Shown piece by piece: positions 32,302-42,003 of a DNA stretch of 64,000 nt; position 1 is the stretch's first letter; the number at the start of each line of letters is the position of its first letter. This stretch comes from Azolla caroliniana (Eukaryota > Polypodiophyta): positions 10,602,001 to 10,666,000 of the forward strand of contig JBHGNT010000015.1 of assembly GCA_043228905.1 (NCBI GenBank), read 5' to 3'. The notes under the pieces are model-generated. The model had not been told where the DNA came from. It searched no databases and was given only the letters and a program-made list of their open reading frames with translations. A program made the translations under genes and the position numbers.

Positions 32302-33166
32302 CCACCTGTTAAGCCATTTGGCTTCGGCGACTACTACAAGACTTACGGATCGAGGTACCGACCCCGATTCTAGTCTACTACGACAACATAAGTAGCATAC
32401 AACTCGCCAAGAACCCTATGTTCCATGCTCGCACAAAGCACATAGAAGTGCATTATCACTTTGTGCGTGAGCGAGTCCTGAGCGGTGAAGTTGAACTACG
32501 GTATGTTCACACGGATCGGCAAGTTGTCGACATCTTCACCAAGCCGCTTGGATCAGACAAGTTGCAGCACTTTACCGATATGTTTGGTGTTCAGCATCTC
32601 GACGTGCCACACTTGAGGGGGAGAACGGGCAGAGACACCAGAATGGGCAAAGGCAAAGAGACTGCTGATTGCGCCGGTGAGGGAAGAATAGAAGGCGGCA
32701 GAGTCAATAAGGACAGAGCCGACCGAAGGAAGAAGGCCAAGACCCGGACATGGTCCGATGTGGTGAAGGGCTTGGAACTAGAAGATGAATCGGGAGCAAC
32801 CGATTCGGACAAGAGCTGGAACGAATCAGAGACAGTCGATTCGGTTCAAAAGACAAATTCAGAAGAACCAAATCAATTCAAGGCCAAGCAGACACGGATG
32901 CAGCGGAAGTCGATGCCATCGCGGAGAAACCGACGGATCGATAAGCGTCGGAGTCATAGCAGCGAAGGAGTTGAGAGGGGCCTATTGAGCAGACATACCG
33001 ACCGAGAAGGTCGAGGCGCGCAGAACAAGAGGGGTTGCGGCAAACAAAACCAAACCGGACGAGGAGTGCGAGCAAGGCAAAGCGACGCCAGGAGAGGTTG
33101 GTTGGAAGAACCGGTTGCCACAGAGACTAACACTAAGATCCAACCTCAAGTTGAGCTTGAGGGGGA
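32302..33166 (+). pseudogene. Copia RNase H end with long basic C-terminal extension
   Basis: The text resumes after the CATTG duplication, with a stop (TAA) at about 32310. It then reads AKNPMFHARTKHIEVHYHF, ELRYVHTDRQVVDIFTKPLG and QHLDVPHLRG, the normal end of copia RNase H. The frame then continues for about 185 more codons, rich in Arg, Lys, Glu and Ser, to VELEGEC at the LTR boundary. A related extension is readable in the deletion derivative at 35722-37643. Most copia pol frames end close to HLRG, so this tail is a family feature of unknown role. Confidence 0.85.
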
Positions 33167-33167
33167 G

Positions 33168-33581
33168 TGTTGAGCGGCAAGCTCAACTAGAGCCGGATCG
33201 GTTGAATAAGCCTGAGCCGGCAAGCGAGACGGATCGGTAAGCTGTGAGCAACCGAGCCGGCAAGCAACAGAGCCGGTGAGCTGGGGAGCCGATTAGCCGG
33301 ATCCAATCAGTAACCGGAAGCCTAGTATTATCGTAGACTACTAGGCAATTATAGTCTCGTAGTAAGTGTCAGATGCTCGTGTGAGCATTGAAGTACGCGG
33401 TACTTCTGTCAGTCCCACAAGGACTTGTATAAATAATGCTACTAAGCATAGTTGTATGTACAGAGTGTTTTTATTGTTTTTGAATATAGCCTTGAAGTTC
33501 TGCTCTCTCTGTCTCTCCCGTGTACTCTGTGTATTCCCTACCTTCTCTGTTTTCTAACGCTTCTGCAAGAAATCGTTTACA
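33168..33581 (+). repeat. 3' LTR of the copia element
   Basis: 414 bp, TGTTGAGCGGC to GTTTACA, directly after the purine tract GAGGGGGAG. It closely matches 23018-23431. Confidence 0.95.
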
Positions 33582-33586
33582 TTGGT

Positions 33587-33655
33587 CCTTTTCTCCCTGG
33601 GGATAAATGTGTAGGCTTCGCATCCAAATATACAGAGCCTATCATAGGTCGATTA
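33587..33655 (-). pseudogene. Old copia pol fragment, right part
   Basis: The minus strand reads RLCIFGCEAYTFIPREKR and continues in frame into 22310-23012 across the inserted element. The copia text stops near 33655, where plus-strand gypsy integrase begins. Confidence 0.82.
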
Positions 33656-34395
33656 TGGTGTCCGACCACCCTCAAGGACTCGGTACGGTACTATAAGGAG
33701 TGTGATTTATGCTAGCGAATGGGGCAACCCACGAAACATGCGCAAATGCCACATCAACTAGTACTTCCATTCGAACCATTCCAGAAATGGGGATTGGACT
33801 TCATTGTACTATTCAAGCGAACGACGATGTGAACCGGAAACCAATATATTATCGTAGCAATGGACTATTGCACAAATTGGGTGGAGGCAAAGGCGCTCCT
33901 AGACAACACCGTGACGTCCATGACAAAGTTTCTGTATGAGTACATATGGTGTTGGTATGGATGTCCGATTGAGCTGATACGCGACCAAGGGGGACACTTC
34001 ATAGGTCAAGTGGTTGAAAATTTGACAACATTTTACGCAGTAGTCCACAAAAAGAGCACACCGTATTACCCCAGGCGAACAAACTGGCAGAGTTGACAAA
34101 TAAGATGCTTTAGAACATATTGTGGAAAATTGTGAACAAGAACCGAACGGATTGGGGCACGAAGTTGCACAATGCTCTCTGGGCTTACCAGACAACCTAT
34201 AAGATGAACATCTTGTCAACACCGTTCGGCTGGCATTCGGCTTAGAAGCAGTCATGCCAATGGAATTCCAGATTCCTAGCTTGCGACTACAAGTACGCGA
34301 ATGGTTAAGTGAGCAGGAATTGGGACGAGTCTGGTTGGAAACCCTGTGCGAGCTAGAAGAGCATTGGATCTTAAGTTTGATGCAAGTTGGATCTT
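33656..34395 (+). pseudogene. Gypsy integrase remnant
   Basis: LWCPTTLKDSVRYYKECDLC is the end of the integrase finger. The core reads PFQKWGLDFIVLF (first aspartate), MDYCTNWVEAKAL, GCPIELIRDQGGHFIGQ (second aspartate) and KKSTPYYPRR, where the usual catalytic glutamate region is lost. AVMPMEFQIPSLRLQ lies near 34250-34290. Many stops and frameshifts are present. Text ends at about 34395 without the C-terminal domain. Confidence 0.85.
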
Positions 34396-34757
34396 AAGCT
34401 AGATTACATTGTACTTCCAACGTACAACAAAGAAAAAAAATGATAATAGTAATAACCATAACAATAATAATAGCACTATATATATACGAGATTTTGAATG
34501 GTAATAATGAAAAGGCAAGTGGAAAAGGTGTGATGTTAGCCACATTTAAGGAGCACCACACGTCATAATCATACTATAATGATACACAATGTGTAAACGC
34601 AGGAATCAAGAATAGCTGAGGAAGATGGGGATACAAAATTTCCGGAAGAACGAAGGGGTCTCATTTCACGATTTCAAGAGCACAAAGTGCGCAGAACTCC
34701 CGAAAAGCACAAGGAATCAGCCTCTGCACCGACCTTGACACAAAAACCAGCGAACCA
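34396..34757. other. AT-rich stretch without recognisable gene
   Basis: An A/T-rich segment with ATAATAAT-like runs separates the integrase remnant from the following open region. I see no LTR boundary or coding pattern here. Confidence 0.5.
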
Positions 34758-35721
34758 ATGGCGCTCTCTATAGAAGCCAAGGGTTGGCTCACAAAGCACG
34801 GGCTTGAAGGGCTTATCCGGGTAGCAATGGCACCACCACACAAGGAACCGGAGAAGGTCACCATGACCATCAACATCGAGGGAATCTTCGAAGTAATGGT
34901 GCAGGTGGCGACTGAGTTGCTGTTTGGAGGCCTGCAATCAATTGAAAACCCCTCTACCCAAATTTTGATAGATTATTTCGGGGAATTTTCTATAGCAAGG
35001 AAGGCGTACCGGACACCGGGCGGCGAGAATCCCTTATTCTGGGAAATAGCCAAGGTCCTACTGAATACAAATTCATACATCCCTGACCACTCGCCATGCC
35101 GAAGAACCACGTTGGATTCATCATTGCATCGTTTGAAGGCTTGTGGGTGGACTAGCCATTGATCATCGCCAACGCACTGCGAACGGTGATCTCAACAGTG
35201 GTCAACAGCAAAAAAGGTATGGACCGGAGTGGCACAATGGTTGACAGTGCTTGTGCCACCAACACACACCATCAAACCAAAGAAAAGGGCACGAGTGGAG
35301 ACAACGCCAACTCAACCACCGAAACGGTAGCAGCTACTAGCACGGCATACCCCCGGATGGGAAGGAGAAGTATCTCAACAAGTGGCACCAGTTCCGGAGC
35401 CTACCAAAGAAGAACCGGCAAAGCCCAGCAAAGCCCATTAAAATAAAGTTGCGAAGGCGAGAAAGGGAGCAGCCGGAACCAGCGACGACGGCTCACTAGC
35501 AGACCGCAGAAGACGAGGAGCTTGAAGAAGAGGAAGAGCATCTTCAAATACCTCCTAGAATATGTCACCAGGAGCAACATGGGGAAGGCTCGAGTCCGGA
35601 AAGGAACAGTTTACCGACCACCCTCTCAACGGTGGTGGAGCTAGGGCCGGAGGCGCCAACAATAGAGAGACCAGAAGTGTTGCACCAGAACGGGAGACAC
35701 AAGGAATGGAGCAGCCAAGTC
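34758..35721 (+). pseudogene. Unrecognised coding-like region, left part
   Basis: An open frame at 34758-35162 (134 codons, MALSIEAKGWLTKHGL to CGWTSH) and another at 35159-35446, rich in Ser and Thr, lie in the same orientation as the integrase. No domain is recognised. The region ends at a copia deletion derivative, and the text resumes at 37649 (MEQPS, then LTQQQEEAHRP). It may be an extra ORF between integrase and 3' LTR, or gag of another element. Confidence 0.45.
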
Positions 35722-36168
35722 TGTGAATGTTAATGTGAGGAAGCGTCAGACAGAACTGGCTCAGCCAGATAGCAACAGAAAATGAGATGAAGGTTTAATG
35801 GAAATGCTTCAAAAACAGAGGAGACAAAGAGAGCAGAATAGAAAACTATATATTCAAAAATTAACTCTAAAACTCTGTAGATACAACGTGCTAAATAACA
35901 CTATTTACACAAGTCCATAAAGGATTGATAGAAGTACTGACAAGTACTTCAATGCTCACAAGTGTGACTGGCACAAACTACGAGACAATGATTACCTAGT
36001 AGTCTAGGCTACTACTAGGCTTCCGGTTCCCGCTCAAATCTGGCTCCCCGATCCGGCCGGTTGTTTCCGGATACCATCCGTATACAGATTCGGTTCATCC
36101 TTCCGGATGTCGATCCGGCTCAAGCTTATTCAGTCGATCTAGATCCGGTTGAGCTTGCTCGCTCAACA
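35722..36168 (-). repeat. 3' LTR of the deletion derivative
   Basis: 447 bp, minus strand TGTTGAGCGAGCAAGC to TTCACA. The purine tract GGGGGAGTG lies at its edge at about 36167-36176. Confidence 0.92.
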
Positions 36169-36199
36169 CTCCCCCTCAAGCTCAACTTGAGGTCGGATC

Positions 36200-37120
36200 G
36201 TGGTGTTAGTGTCTGCGGCATCTGGTTCTTCTACCCGGCTCCTTCTAGCGTTGCTCCGCCTTGCTCGCGCTCCTCGTCCGGTCCGGTCTTGTTTGCCGAC
36301 CCTTCTGGTTCTGCGCACCTCGACCTCCTCGGTCGGCTTGTCTGCTCAACAGGCCCATTTCAGCTCCCTCGTTGTTGCGACTCCAGCGCTTGTCGACCCG
36401 TCATTTCCTTCGTGTTGGCGTCGACTTCCACTATGTCTGTGTCCGCTTGGCCTTTAGTTGATCCGGCTTCTCCGAATCGGTTTCCTTTGATTCGTTCCAG
36501 CTCCTGTCCGAGTCGGTGTTCTCCAACTCATCTTCCAGTTTCAGGCCCTTCACCACACCAGACCATGTTCGGGTCTTGGTCGTTTTCTTCCGGTCGGCTC
36601 TGTCCTTCTTGACTCTGTCGCCGATGCCGCTTGTTCCGACCTTTTCGGATGTGTTGACTCCTTCGGTCGGCTCGGCTTCCTTTTTCCTCTTGTCTCCCCC
36701 TTTGTTGGTTCTTTCTTCCTCTCCGGCTCCTTGTCCGGTGCCATCCTCCCCCTCAAGTGAGGCACATCGAGATGCTGAACATCAAGCATTTCGGTGAAGT
36801 GTTGCAACTTGTTCGATCCGAGCGGTTTGGTGAAGATATCGGCAATTTGCCGATGCGTCTAAACATACCGAAGTTCTACTTCACCGCTCAAAACCCGCTC
36901 ACGCACAAAGTGATAGTGGACTTCTATGTGCTTCGTCCAAGCATGGAACACAAGATTCTTGGCGAGCTGAATGTTGCTCATGTTGTCACAATAGATCAGG
37001 ATCGAGGTCGAGGTCGGGACCTCAAACCGCAGGTCTTGCAGCAGTCGCCAAAGCTAGATGGCTTCCCAGGTGGCATTGGTAGTGCCTCGGTATTCAGCCT
37101 CAGTGCTAGATAGAGCCATT
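36200..37120 (-). pseudogene. Copia RNase H end and basic extension
   Basis: From about 37120 on minus: MALSSTEAEYRG, AKNLVFHAWTKHIEVHYHF, ELRYV then a stop, RQIADIFTKPLGS and QHLDVPHLRG. The frame continues into a Lys/Arg/Glu-rich tail (PDKEPERKKEPTKGETRGKR). The same arrangement occurs at 32302-33166. Nothing upstream of RNase H is present. Confidence 0.85.
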
Positions 37121-37207
37121 TTTGGCTGCTTTTTGCTGCTTTCTAGGGTTCATCTTTGGAAGCAAATGTCGGTTGCAGAGGTTCTCAACCCTCGCGCTCT
37201 GATACCA

Positions 37208-37643
37208 TGTGAATGTTAATGTGCAAAAGCATCAGACAAAACCAGCTCAGCTGGATAACAACAGAAAATGAGATGAAGGTTTAATAGAAAAGCTTCAAAC
37301 ATAGAGGAGACAGAGAGAGCAGAACATAAAACTATATATTCAAAAATTAACTCTAAAACTCTGTAGATACAACGTGCTAAACAACACTATTTATACAAGT
37401 CCATAAAGGACTGACAGAAGTACTGATAGGTACTTCAATGCTCACAAGTGCGACTGACACAAACTACGAGACAATGATTACCTAGTAGTCTAGGCTACTA
37501 CTAGGCTTTTGGTTTCCGCTCGAATCCGGCTCCCCGATCCGGCCAGTTGTTTCCGGATACAGATCTGGCTCATCCTTCCGGATGTCGATCCAGCTCAGGC
37601 TTATTCAGTTGATCCGGATCAGGTTGAGCTTGCTCGCTCAACA
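37208..37643 (-). repeat. 5' LTR of the deletion derivative
   Basis: 436 bp, matching 35722-36168 with small differences. The primer binding site (complement of CTCTGATACCA) adjoins at 37197-37207. Confidence 0.92.
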
Positions 37644-37648
37644 AAGTC

Positions 37649-39400
37649 TAACGCAACAACAGGAGGAGGCACACAGGCCGGTACCGGAATTGGAGATGGA
37701 AGAGTTGACCACACCGAGCTTGGGGAAGGAGCATGAAGTAATGTTGGAGGTAGTACAATCGTTCATTGTACTTAATCAACGCGGAACCTGCCGACAATGG
37801 CTAGAATGGTTGGGCAGGCAGGTTACCGAATTGGCTAACCAAGTGGAAGTGGAACAACAAGTATGGAGAAGCGAACCCACCCCGACATAAAGTTTATTGA
37901 CTGTAACCAAGGAATTGGAGAAGGCGTGAAATCAGATCCGGATTTTAGAAGAAGAGTTGGCAAGGGCCAAGGATTTAGTGGCCATAATGGCGAATATGGT
38001 CCACAACACCATCACATTAATGGAGCCGGTAGAACCGAAAAGAACAAAGGAAGCGGCTCTGATGAAAGAAGTAGAACCAATGGCTAATACGGCACTGGAG
38101 AAAGAGCACGAGTGGAATAAAGAAATCGAAGCGCTCAAGGAAGATTTGGTCACTCAAGCGGCACTGGGAGAGAGAGAGAAAAAGAACTACGGAAGACAGT
38201 CGAGGAAGAGAAATAGAGGACAAAAGATAGTCTCCAAAAGACACAAGGAAACAAGGACCGACTGAAGGAGGAGAAAGAGAATCTGCTGCAGGAAAAAGAC
38301 AAACTTTGGGGAATGGCAGAGATGGAAATTGAGCGGCTCAAGGGAGAAATCTGGCAGGAGAAGGATACAGATGATTGGCTGTGTTCGCAAGTCAGTCGGC
38401 GTCTCAAACAAAAACCAGAGGATTTCGATAAGTTGTACCAGGATCATAAGAAGTTGGAGACAGACTACAACCAGAAGCAGGAAAACCTTAGAGAGGTCCG
38501 AGCAGAGCTGAAGGACAAATCAGAGGCATTGACAGAACAGGGACAACTGATGGCGGAAACAATGACGAAGTTGTTGGAGGAAGCGGCGAAGGAAAGGATG
38601 GAACTGGTGTCAGAGCATCATTAGGTGGTCGAGCGGTCAAAAATGGTGTTGGATAAGGTACAACAACCTACCAAAGCCGGATTATGGAGTATGAAATGCA
38701 AGCGACGACAGTGGAAAACCTCATCAAGCAGCTGAAGAAAGAAAAAGAGGCCATAGAAGACAAAGTGAAAATGGGCATCAAGAGAATCCGGATGATGGTC
38801 GGAGCATGGAGGGACAAGATGAAAATAAAGATAGACGATTGTTCAACGGCTGTATGGAATCAGTGGTCAAAACAAGCGGCGGAACTTCAACTGCCTCGGG
38901 CAGATGCTAAAAATGGAAAGAAAGCTAGCGACAATTTCTATAAGATGGATGAGGAAAGTATAGTCACCATCCAAGAAGAATTGTCGAATGATTTTTATGC
39001 CCTAGCCGAAACACAATTAGAGGCCGTCTGAAAGCTCATTGACGGAATTGAAGATGACCAACTCCGAGTGCAACTACAGTTGGAAGGCTATGAGTGGGAG
39101 CGACGACGGAAGGAAGCAGAGAAAAAAGTGGAGCAGATAAATATTAGTGATGAAGATCAGCAACCGGAGACAAGGGCTTCCACACAACAACAACAGCATC
39201 AATAACAGGTGGATGAGACGGAGACAACGCCGGGAACACAAACAAAAACGGGAGGAACAGAGTTGCAAGGGACACAACCGGATCAGCAACTAGAAACGGA
39301 GCCAGACACACACAGAGCGGAGCAGATGGCAGGAGCAGGACCAGAGCCAGAGCCACGGGAGAAGCAGCCGAAACTGAAGACGGAGCAATAGTAGCAGAGG
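37649..39400 (+). pseudogene. Unrecognised coiled-coil coding region, right part
   Basis: The plus strand holds open pieces at 37582-37890, 37957-38265, 38313-38624 and 38684-39031. All are rich in Glu, Lys and Gln with heptad-like spacing (for example LEEAAKERMELVSEHH and LKQKPEDFDKLYQDHKKLE). Stops and frame changes separate them, as in one long decayed frame. A Gln/Thr/Glu-rich tail follows at 39130-39390. It continues the region at 34758-35721 across the deletion derivative. No known domain is visible. Confidence 0.5.
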
Positions 39401-39556
39401 ACGGAAACAGAGGAGGAACCACTCAAACCCCTGGACCATAGCATATTGGATATACTCGATGAAGAGTGATGAAGCTAACCCATGGGTTCGATGTGCAAGG
39501 CACTGTCCCACGAGCATGCCAAGTGTTGGCCCTAAGAGCATGACCTGGAGGAGAAG

Positions 39557-39781
39557 TGTGGACAGGGAAGAGATGGATTAGATGAATATTATGTAAAGAG
39601 TAGTTAATAATTATTAAGGAAAGGAAAGATCCGGTTAGTTGTACCGATCCAAATCCACATTGATTAGTAGCCGGTAGCCAGTAAGGCACCGTTTTGTAAA
39701 CTCGTACTGGATGCCTATAAAAGGATTCAGATTGATGTATAAATCTTCATGTACTCGTACCAGAACCTACAAATTCCTACA
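39557..39781 (+). repeat. Probable short 3' LTR
   Basis: A purine tract (GGAGGAGAAG) is followed by TGTGGACAGGG. The segment contains a TATA box (CTATAAAAGG, about 39715-39724) and ends TTCCTACA, about 225 bp in all. No second copy was found in the window, so the call rests on the structure alone. Confidence 0.5.
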
Positions 39782-40776
39782 TGTTATATATAATTGTTGG
39801 ATGGTTCTTCACACTAATGGAGACAAACTTCTTGGAGGATAGAGCATGATAAACACAAAGTCATACATTCTATTAAAAATTTCCACTCCAATTCCATCGT
39901 AAATACAATTCACCAAAAAAATACTTAATCATTTTTTATGCAAACTTATTACCTCCGTAAAGCCTAAAGTGTTCATTCTAACTATTGTGATAATAAATTT
40001 GTCTACCTCTATTAATTCAACTTTGAACTTTTAATCATTGTTTACTCATATTTATTACCTCTATAAACTCTAATGTGCTCATTTTAATTATTGTAATAAT
40101 CAAATTTCTACCTCTATTAATGCAACTTAAAACTTTTTAACCTTTAATCCACAAATTCATAATTGTATGTGACTCCAATTTAGTGGAGAAATTAGCTTTC
40201 TTTCCAAGGCTCTAGTGTGGGGCTGCATTTAGTATAGCAATTTGAACCACTTATATAGGATCAAAATATCTATTTTGCTAATGATAAAAATTTGATTGAT
40301 GATATCAAGTAGCAAGGCCAAGCTCATTGACGAATGTCTCTCTTGTTGTTAAGACCATCAATGCGAGAAGCATATACCGGAGATGTTTTTCAAATGCATT
40401 TGCATCTTTTGGAGAAAGCAGCTAAATTAAGTCTTGTTTTGGATGAAATCTCACCAAGAATTAGGTATCTCTAGGTGAGGAGTAATGCTCGTAGCATTAA
40501 GTGGTATCCATGTATGACATATGTCTGCTAAAAGTTCTCTAGTTGAGGTAGTCATAAGAGGCAGGAACATGTCTCATCCCAGACTTACTTGTGGACTTAT
40601 ACATGAACTTCACGAGATCGGAGTAATGGTTATGTGATGGCGGGCAAACCCCTCTCCAGGTGTTAGTTGTGAAGACCAAGCGAATATAGTTCTCTATGGA
40701 GGATCACATAATAGATAATAAATTAGGATGTGTGTATCTAAATCAAAAGTAAAGGTGCTAGACACAGTATTATATT
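39782..40776. other. AT-rich spacer
   Basis: A segment of about 1 kb between the last retrotransposon remnant and the first snRNA promoter. No coding text, RNA gene or repeat structure was recognised. Confidence 0.6.
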
Positions 40777-40818
40777 ATCCCACATATAAAGACATGTTTG
40801 GGTGTGGCGTATAAGAAG
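40777..40818 (+). promoter_or_regulatory. U2 promoter (pair A): USE and TATA
   Basis: The USE ATCCCACATAT is at 40777-40787, and TATAAGAAG starts at 40810. USE start to TATA start is 33 bp, and TATA to the U2 start is 33 bp. This spacing fits plant RNA polymerase II snRNA genes. Confidence 0.9.
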
Positions 40819-40842
40819 CAAACCAACTCACTATGGGAATTC

Positions 40843-41038
40843 ATACCTTTCTCGGCCTTTTGGCTAAGATCAAGTGTAGTATCTGTTCTTATCAGTTTAA
40901 TATCTGATACGTGGTCTATCAGGCCACATGATATTAACCTAATTTCTTTCATGGGGGCAGCTCCTGCCTGAGACAGCTTGCTGCCTCTGGGAGCTGCGTG
41001 CGTCGCCTCAGTCTTGCACTGCCTCTGAGGTCACACAG
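40843..41038 (+). ncRNA. U2: U2 spliceosomal snRNA (pair A)
   Basis: The 5' end ATACCTTTCTCGGCC is the canonical U2 start. Stem-loop I (CGGCCTTTTGGCTAAG), the branch-point recognition sequence GTAGTATC and the stem IIa text (TCTTATCAGTTTAATATCTG) all match. Stem IIb (GTGGTC/GGCCAC) closes, and an Sm-like site AATTTCTTT follows. Stem III (CAGCTCC/GGGAGCTG) and stem IV (GCCTCAG/CTGAGGT) close, with loop text CTTGCACT for U2B''/U2A'. U2 pairs with the branch point in the major spliceosome. The 3' end is set at about 196 nt by family length. All paired regions I checked close, so the gene looks functional. It converges with the U1 gene at 41777-41938. Confidence 0.95.
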
Positions 41039-41194
41039 GCGCGCCCCCCTTTCAAATATGTTAAAGAAGAGAATAATAAATCTGAAGAAAAACTGCGGAT
41101 TACAGGAAAACCGCAGCAACACCACATTATTCACAGGATCTGATGAATGTGACACATGTCGATCAGGATATGCTTGGCGGCCGGCGGAAGGACC

Positions 41195-41645
41195 GACAGA
41201 TTTATATATACATCTGACCGAATTGGCCCATAGCTCTCTTATTTCATACCATTCCTGCTCGTGGCTCACAACAGAGACAAGACGCAGCTTTGCGATTAAT
41301 AATCATATTGTTATATTACATACCCATGGAGGGTTTGTCTTTTTCTTTTTGATTGGATGGATGTCTTGGACTGATTTCAACCACGTTCAGAATTAAGTTA
41401 CGGACGAAGTAAGTAGAAGACACCATGCATCAGAGGAAAGTATAGTGACTGATACATATATTTATATAATATATATATGGGAGAATTAGATGGGATGGAC
41501 ACAACCGTCGTTATGCATAAACATACATGGAGATGCACATGGAAAAAGTATGTTGAGAGGCCGACATATATAAAAATATTAGATCTCACAACCTTGGCTC
41601 AGGCCTCTCCTATTTCATACCATTTCCTGCTCGTGGTTAACACGG
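41195..41645. repeat. Imperfect direct repeat between U2 and U1
   Basis: About 80 bp at 41195-41275 recur at about 41561-41645, sharing TCTCTTATTTCATACCATT and CCTGCTCGTGG. The rest of the interval shows no gene. The same spacer text occurs inverted at about 55280-55580. Confidence 0.7.
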
Positions 41646-41776
41646 CAAAGTGCGAACTTGACTCGAAATCACACATTTCATTTAGTAATATCATGAGAAC
41701 AGTGATATAATGTTATAGGTTTGTAGATTGGCTATACGCAGTCTCTTAAATTAAACATTTTACATTCAATTGAGAA

Positions 41777-41938
41777 GGGGGCCGCGCGAACGCGAGCCCC
41801 CGCTGCCACAAATTATGACGTGCACTCTCCCACTTGGGGAGATGCTAGAGCAAACAGCCCCTCCGATAGTGCAATGGAGGCGCCGGCTCTAAGCCATCGG
41901 CCTTGCTGATCACCGATAGACCCCGCCCAGGTAAGTAT
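41777..41938 (-). ncRNA. U1: U1 spliceosomal snRNA (pair A)
   Basis: The minus strand starts ATACTTACCTGG, which pairs with 5' splice sites. Stem-loop I carries GATCAGCAAGG at the U1-70K position, stem-loop II has the U1A loop ATTGCAC, stem-loop III reads CTCCCCAAGTGGGAG, the Sm site is ATAATTTGTGG, and the 3' hairpin reads GGGGGCTCGCGTTCGCGCGGCCCCC in pieces. Length is about 162 nt, normal for plants. All key elements are present, so it is probably functional. Confidence 0.96.
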
Positions 41939-41961
41939 GTTCTAGAATCACTAAGCGCCTT

Positions 41962-42003
41962 CCTTTTATAGGCAACTCGCTTTGTTGCCTTTGTATGTGG
42001 GAC
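41962..42003 (-). promoter_or_regulatory. U1 promoter (pair A): USE and TATA
   Basis: On minus, USE GTCCCACATAC is at 41993-42003 and TATAAAAGG at 41962-41970. TATA to the start of U1 is 32 bp. Confidence 0.9.

Larger units (their letters stand above)
23013..33586 (+). mobile_element. Copia element with TTGGT duplication, host to two later insertions
   Basis: LTRs at 23018-23431 and 33168-33581 (414 bp each) enclose gag, protease, integrase, reverse transcriptase and RNase H in copia order on the plus strand. The perfect duplication TTGGT flanks it at 23013-23017 and 33582-33586. A solo LTR (27031-27781) and a three-LTR Gag-only element (28240-32296) inserted into its pol. Without them it is about 5.8 kb. 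Stops are few, and the LTRs differ at only a handful of positions, so it is fairly young yet already older than its two guests. Confidence 0.95.
35717..37648 (-). mobile_element. Copia deletion derivative with AAGTC duplication
   Basis: LTRs at 35722-36168 and 37208-37643 enclose only about 1 kb. The perfect duplication AAGTC lies at 35717-35721 and 37644-37648. On minus the primer site (TGGTATCAGAG, 37197-37207) and leader pass directly into the end of RNase H, so gag, protease, integrase and reverse transcriptase are missing. The RNase H and LTR text resemble the element at 23018-33581, so it is a relative that moved after internal deletion. Confidence 0.93.
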
